Assembly (NCBI RefSeq): GCF_001544575.2
Contig: NZ_FCNY02000023.1
Location: 1-64,000 of the forward strand
Source: Caballeronia cordobensis
GTDB taxonomy: Bacteria; Pseudomonadota; Gammaproteobacteria; Burkholderiales; Burkholderiaceae
Direction: 5' to 3'
DNA length: 64,000 nt
The notes beneath the pieces are model-generated. The model saw only the letters and a list, made by a program, of their open reading frames with translations, was not told the origin of the DNA and did not search any database. Numbering within the stretch: position 1 is the first letter of the stretch; each line of letters opens with the position of its first letter. Shown here piece by piece: positions 60,187 to 64,000 of this stretch. Made by a program: the position numbers and the translations under genes.

Positions 60187-61112
60187 CGAGCGCAACGACC
60201 GAAGACAACCAAACGCCGGGATTCGCCGCGAGCCATGACGCGATCGATCAGTTTTGCGACGCGCTCTGGCTCGAACACGGGCTCGCCAAGAACTCGCTCG
60301 AAGCATACCGGCGCGACCTGAAGCTCTTCGCGGAATGGCTCGGCAAGACGCGCGGCGCATCGCTCGATACGGCGACGGAAGTCGATCTGACGGCGTACGC
60401 AGCGTTGAGAAGCGGCGACAAGGCGACCTCCGCGAACCGGCGGCTGTCCGTTTTTCGCCGCTATTACGCGTGGGGGTTGCGCGAGCATCGCGTCGCCACC
60501 GACCCGACGCTCAAGCTGCGGTCCGCCAAGCAGGCGCCGCGCTTTCCCTCGACGCTCAACGAAGCGCAAGTCGAAGCGCTGCTCGGCGCGCCGGACATCG
60601 ACACGCCGCTCGGGCTGCGCGACCGCACGATGCTCGAACTGATGTACGCGAGCGGCCTGCGCGTGACCGAACTCGTCACGCTGAAGACAGTCGAGCTCGG
60701 CCTTAACGAAGGCGTCGTCCGTGTGATGGGCAAGGGCTCGAAAGAGCGCCTGATTCCGTTCGGCGAGACGGCGCACGACTGGCTCGAACGCTATTTGCGC
60801 GAATCGCGTCCTGCGCTGCTCGGCGCGCGTGCCGCCGATGCGCTCTTCGTCACTTCGCGCGGCGAAGGCATGACGCGCCAGCAGTTCTGGAACATCATCA
60901 AGCGCCACGCGTTCAACGGCGGCGTGCATGCGCCGCTGTCGCCGCACACGCTGCGTCATGCGTTCGCGACGCATCTGCTCAATCACGGCGCGGACCTGCG
61001 CGTCGTGCAATTGCTGCTCGGCCACTCCGACATCTCGACGACACAGATCTATACGCACGTGGCGCGCGAGCGCCTGCACAAGTTGCATCGCGAGCATCAT
61101 CCGCGCGGGTAG
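60183..61112 (+). CDS. xerD: Site-specific tyrosine recombinase XerD
   Basis: A 309-aa recombinase that, with XerC, resolves chromosome dimers at dif. Core-binding domain (AKNSLEAYRRDLKLFAEW), catalytic Arg in ASGLRVTELVTL, Lys in MGKGSKERLIP, HTLRHAFATHLL, LGHSDISTTQIYTHV with the Tyr. Full length and in an ordinary housekeeping setting, unlike the island integrase. Confidence 0.95.
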   Translation: MTSATTEDNQTPGFAASHDAIDQFCDALWLEHGLAKNSLEAYRRDLKLFAEWLGKTRGASLDTATEVDLTAYAALRSGDKATSANRRLSVFRRYYAWGLREHRVATDPTLKLRSAKQAPRFPSTLNEAQVEALLGAPDIDTPLGLRDRTMLELMYASGLRVTELVTLKTVELGLNEGVVRVMGKGSKERLIPFGETAHDWLERYLRESRPALLGARAADALFVTSRGEGMTRQQFWNIIKRHAFNGGVHAPLSPHTLRHAFATHLLNHGADLRVVQLLLGHSDISTTQIYTHVARERLHKLHREHHPRG

Positions 61113-61209
61113 CTTCCTTACGCGAACGATCGTGCCACATCGACGCGCGTTCGCCCACTCGGCCGAATGGCCGATGGTGAGCCGGGGAACGCGCCGCTAC
61201 AATGCGTCC

Positions 61210-61701
61210 ATGTCGAAAAGCAAACACGTGTCCGAAACGCCCGCGACGCAGTTCCTGCGCCGTCACAAGGTCGCATTCGGCGAACATCCTTACGAATATG
61301 TCGAGCATGGCGGCACGGAGGAATCCGCGCGGCAACTCGGCGTGGAAGAGCATCGTGTCGTCAAGACGCTGGTGATGGAAGACGAGAACGCCAAGCCGCT
61401 CATCGTACTGATGCATGGCGATCGCACCGTGTCCACGAAGAACCTCGCGCGGCAGACGGGCGCCAAGCGCATCGAGCCCTGCAAGCCGGAAGTCGCGAAC
61501 CGGCACTCGGGCTTTCTCGTCGGCGGAACGTCGCCGTTCGGCACGAAGAAGGCCATGCCCGTGTACGTCGAATCGAGCATTCTCGATCTCGATGTGATCT
61601 ATCTGAACGGCGGGCGGCGCGGTTATCTCGTCAGCCTGAAGCCATCCGTGCTCACCGAACTGCTCGGTGCTACGCCCGTGCAGTGCGCGAGCGTCGATTA
61701 G
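61210..61701 (+). CDS. ybaK: Cys-tRNA(Pro)/Cys-tRNA(Cys) deacylase YbaK
   Basis: A 163-aa YbaK/EbsC protein that hydrolyses mischarged Cys-tRNA(Pro). The key lysine lies in VVKTLVMED (about residue 50); GGTSPFGTKKAMPVYV is also typical. The start ATG at 61210 lies about 100 bases after xerD. Confidence 0.92.
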   Translation: MSKSKHVSETPATQFLRRHKVAFGEHPYEYVEHGGTEESARQLGVEEHRVVKTLVMEDENAKPLIVLMHGDRTVSTKNLARQTGAKRIEPCKPEVANRHSGFLVGGTSPFGTKKAMPVYVESSILDLDVIYLNGGRRGYLVSLKPSVLTELLGATPVQCASVD

Positions 61702-61737
61702 AATGCCTTCCGCTCTCGCCACAACCTACAAGACACC

Positions 61738-62364
61738 ATGATTTTTCTGATCGTCGCCGTCGCGTCCTATCTGATCGGCTCGATTTCATTCGCCGTCGTC
61801 GTGAGTCATGCGATGGGCCTCGCCGATCCCCGCTCGTACGGCTCGGGCAACCCCGGCGCGACCAACGTGCTGCGCACCGGCAACAAGAAGGCCGCGATTC
61901 TCACGCTCATCGGCGATGCGTTCAAGGGCTGGCTGCCCGTGTGGATCGTCGCGCATTTCGGCGCGAGCTTCGGACTGGACGCCGCGGGCATCAATACGGC
62001 GACGGCGCTCGCGGCCATCGCCGTGTTCCTCGGGCATCTGTACCCCGTGTTTTTCAAGTTCCAGGGCGGCAAGGGCGTCGCGACGGCGGCGGGCGTGCTG
62101 CTCGCGATTCATCCGGTGCTCGGGGTCGCGACGCTGCTCACCTGGCTCATCATCGCGTTCTTTTTCCGCTATTCGTCGTTGGCGGCGCTCGTCGCGGCCG
62201 TGTTCGCACCGTTCTTTCAGGTCTTCCTCTTCGGGCCGAGCCGCGTCTCGCTCGCCGTGCTGGCCATGAGCGCGCTGCTCATCTGGCGGCATCGGGCGAA
62301 CATCTCGAAGCTGCTCGCGGGCAAGGAAAGCCGCATCGGCGAGAAGAAAAAGGCGGTCGAATAA
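61738..62364 (+). CDS. plsY: Acyl-phosphate:glycerol-3-phosphate acyltransferase PlsY
   Basis: A 208-aa inner-membrane enzyme that acylates glycerol-3-phosphate with acyl-phosphate. Five or so membrane helices; the motifs GSGNPGATNVLRTG (about residues 36-49), KFQGGKGVATAAG (about 105-117) and the C-terminal WRHRANISKLLAGKESRIG are clear. Confidence 0.95.
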   Translation: MIFLIVAVASYLIGSISFAVVVSHAMGLADPRSYGSGNPGATNVLRTGNKKAAILTLIGDAFKGWLPVWIVAHFGASFGLDAAGINTATALAAIAVFLGHLYPVFFKFQGGKGVATAAGVLLAIHPVLGVATLLTWLIIAFFFRYSSLAALVAAVFAPFFQVFLFGPSRVSLAVLAMSALLIWRHRANISKLLAGKESRIGEKKKAVE

Positions 62365-62366
62365 AA

Positions 62367-62400
62367 AAGAGCCGTTCCGATGCGGGTCGGAACGGCTCTT
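62367..62400. terminator. Bidirectional terminator between plsY and yajQ
   Basis: AAGAGCCGTTCCGA and TCGGAACGGCTCTT form a perfect 14-bp stem with loop TGCGGG, preceded by an A run and followed by T, between convergent genes. Confidence 0.9.
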
Positions 62401-62415
62401 TCGAAGCGTAAAAGC

Positions 62416-62901
62416 TCAGTCGCGGAAGTTGTTGAAGTCGAGCGGCGTATCCGTGACTTCCTTCTTCAAGAGCGCGATGGCGCTTTGCAGATCGTCGCGC
62501 TTCGTGCCTTGCACGCGCACCGCGTCGCCCTGAATGCTCGCCTGCACCTTGATCTTGCTGTCCTTCACGATCTTGACGATCTTCTTCGCCAGATCGCCCG
62601 ACACGCCTTTCTTGACCGTGACGACCTGCTTGAGCTTGTCGCCGCCGATCTTCTCCTGCTTGCCGTAGTCGAGAAAACGCACGTCGACGCTGCGCTTGGC
62701 GAGTTTGTTCAGCAGGACGTCCTTCACCTGACCGAGCTTAAAATCGTCGTCGGCGTAGAGCGTGAGTTCGCGCTCCTTCTGCTCGACGCGCGAGTCCGAA
62801 CCCTTGAAGTCGAAGCGCGTCGAGATTTCCTTGTTCGATTGCTCGATGGCGTTCTTCACTTCGATCATGTTTGCTTCGCTGACGACGTCAAACGATGGCA
62901 T
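62416..62901 (-). CDS. yajQ: YajQ family nucleotide-binding protein
   Basis: A 161-aa protein of two ferredoxin-like domains; starts MPSFDVVSEANMIEVKNAI, the family signature. Relatives bind cyclic-di-GMP or nucleotides. AGGAG lies eight bases before the ATG at 62901; in-frame codons upstream are not conserved in look. Confidence 0.94.
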   Translation of the reverse strand: MPSFDVVSEANMIEVKNAIEQSNKEISTRFDFKGSDSRVEQKERELTLYADDDFKLGQVKDVLLNKLAKRSVDVRFLDYGKQEKIGGDKLKQVVTVKKGVSGDLAKKIVKIVKDSKIKVQASIQGDAVRVQGTKRDDLQSAIALLKKEVTDTPLDFNNFRD

Positions 62902-63001
62902 TGCCGTTTCTCCTTCATTGAGGCGAGCGCGCTGAAAGGGCGCGTCTCGCGCAATCGCTATAATCACGAACCTGACGTCATTCTACCGACGCGCTTCCTT
63001 C

Positions 63002-64000
63002 ATGTCGCTTCAGCTTCTCACCGATTTCCCGCTCCTTGCGCACAACACGTTCGGCTTCGACGTGCGTGCGCGTCACGCCATGCGCATCGATTCCGTCGAT
63101 GCGGCGGTTGCGCTCGCGCGCGATGAACGTATCGCCGGCATCCCGCAACTCGTGCTGGGCGGCGGCAGCAATGTCGTGCTGACGCGCGATTTCGACGGCG
63201 TCGCGCTGATCGTCGGCATCGCGGGCAAGCGCGTGATCGCCGAAGACGCCGACGCGTGGCTCATCGAAGCCGGCGCGGGCGAAAACTGGCACGCGTTCGT
63301 CGCCTGGACGCTCGCACAGGGCATGCCGGGCCTCGAAAACCTCGCGCTGATTCCCGGCACGGTCGGCGCGGCGCCCATTCAGAACATCGGCGCTTACGGG
63401 CTCGAAATGGGCGAGTGCTTCGAGCGCCTGAGCGCCGTCGAGCTCGCGACGGGCGAACGCGTGGACTTCGACCGCGCCGCATGCGCGTTCGGTTATCGCG
63501 ACAGCTTCTTCAAGCGGGCAGGGCGCGGGCGCTTCATGATCACGTCGGTGGTGTTCCGCTTGCCGAAAGCGTGGACGCCGCGCGCGGATTACGCCGATGT
63601 CGCGCGCGCGCTCGAAGGCGCTTCGACGCGCGACGCGCAAGCCATTTTCGACGCGGTCGTCGCGGTGCGGCGCGCCAAGCTGCCCGACTGGACCGTGCTC
63701 GGCAACGCGGGCAGTTTCTTCAAGAATCCGGTCGTGAGCGCGCAGGCGTTCGCAGCGCTCAAGGCGCGCGAGCCGGGCGTCGTCTCGTACGCGCAGGCGG
63801 ACGGGCAGGCGAAGCTCGCGGCGGGCTGGCTGATCGATCAATGCGGCTGGAAAGGGCGCGGCATCGGCGGCGCGGCGGTACACGACCGGCAGGCGCTCGT
63901 GCTCGTGAATCGCGGCGGCGCGACGGGCGCGCAAGTCCTCGAACTGGCCGAAGCCATCCAGCGCGATGTGCTCGCGCGTTTCGACGTGGAACTGGAGATG
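63002..64000 (+). CDS. murB: UDP-N-acetylenolpyruvoylglucosamine reductase (3' end outside window)
   Basis: 333 codons are seen; the frame is still open at the window edge, and the family length suggests about 10-20 residues are missing. It reduces UDP-GlcNAc-enolpyruvate to UDP-MurNAc with FAD. FAD site LVLGGGSNVVLTRDF, IPGTVGAAPIQNIGAYG, YRDSFFK and the catalytic Ser in NAGSFFKNPVV are intact. Confidence 0.95.
   Translation, partial: MSLQLLTDFPLLAHNTFGFDVRARHAMRIDSVDAAVALARDERIAGIPQLVLGGGSNVVLTRDFDGVALIVGIAGKRVIAEDADAWLIEAGAGENWHAFVAWTLAQGMPGLENLALIPGTVGAAPIQNIGAYGLEMGECFERLSAVELATGERVDFDRAACAFGYRDSFFKRAGRGRFMITSVVFRLPKAWTPRADYADVARALEGASTRDAQAIFDAVVAVRRAKLPDWTVLGNAGSFFKNPVVSAQAFAALKAREPGVVSYAQADGQAKLAAGWLIDQCGWKGRGIGGAAVHDRQALVLVNRGGATGAQVLELAEAIQRDVLARFDVELEM

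Noticed and set aside
1..64000. CRISPR arrays, rRNA genes or toxin-antitoxin pairs
   Set aside because: No regularly spaced repeat-spacer array, rRNA sequence or convincing toxin-antitoxin gene pair was seen on either strand.

Overview
The window looks like chromosomal DNA of a Burkholderiaceae bacterium of the Caballeronia/Paraburkholderia/Burkholderia type. GC is high. Classic gene orders are present (lptD-surA-pdxA-rsmA, ybgC-tolQRAB-pal-cpoB, glyA-nrdR, the kynR/kynBUA tryptophan cluster), and the proteins read as members of that family. The genus cannot be settled from the sequence alone.

Layout. 1-76: outer end of an IS3-like element that stops just downstream of purB. 0.1-9.2 kb: purB, murU-amgK (cell-wall recycling), lptD-surA-pdxA-rsmA. 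9.2-15.5 kb: a self-contained module of an 88-aa protein, a YhaO-type nuclease, a YhaN-type SMC-like ATPase and a WYL regulator. Its three promoters carry the same 17-bp palindrome at the same place. 15.6-21.2 kb: lower-GC glycan cassette of two methyltransferases and a 1020-aa methyltransferase/GT4/GT2 fusion. 21.38-28.59 kb: a 7.3-kb integrative element in a tRNA-Lys gene, bounded by 99-bp direct repeats. It carries an integrase, an HTH protein, a RepA-like ATPase beside an iteron-like array, several unknown proteins and a run of stem-loops. 28.6-34.5 kb: tRNA-Lys, cpoB-pal-tolB-tolA-tolR-tolQ-ybgC. 34.5-37.5 kb: an SDR, then glyA behind a ZTP riboswitch with a terminator/antiterminator platform, then nrdR. 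37.6-40.3 kb: five translationally coupled type IV pilus minor-pilin genes without pilY1. 40.3-41.7 kb: DUF3318, yqjE, yqjD-like membrane proteins. 42-47.5 kb: gcdH with a divergent IclR regulator, and kynBUA with divergent kynR. 47.5-64 kb: housekeeping genes including a flavin reductase, msrA, a DUF72 gene, cfa, pdxH, tcdA, cnoX, pirin, eamA, amiC, tsaE, queG, ogt, xerD, ybaK, plsY, yajQ and a murB cut by the window edge.

How genes work together. LptD, SurA, Tol-Pal, AmiC, MurU/AmgK and MurB all serve the envelope. GcdH and KynBUA belong to tryptophan/aromatic breakdown. GlyA is placed under control of the one-carbon alarmone ZTP. The most unusual parts are the WYL/YhaO/YhaN module with its shared promoter architecture and the tRNA-Lys island with its candidate replication origin, integrase arm sites and stem-loop array.
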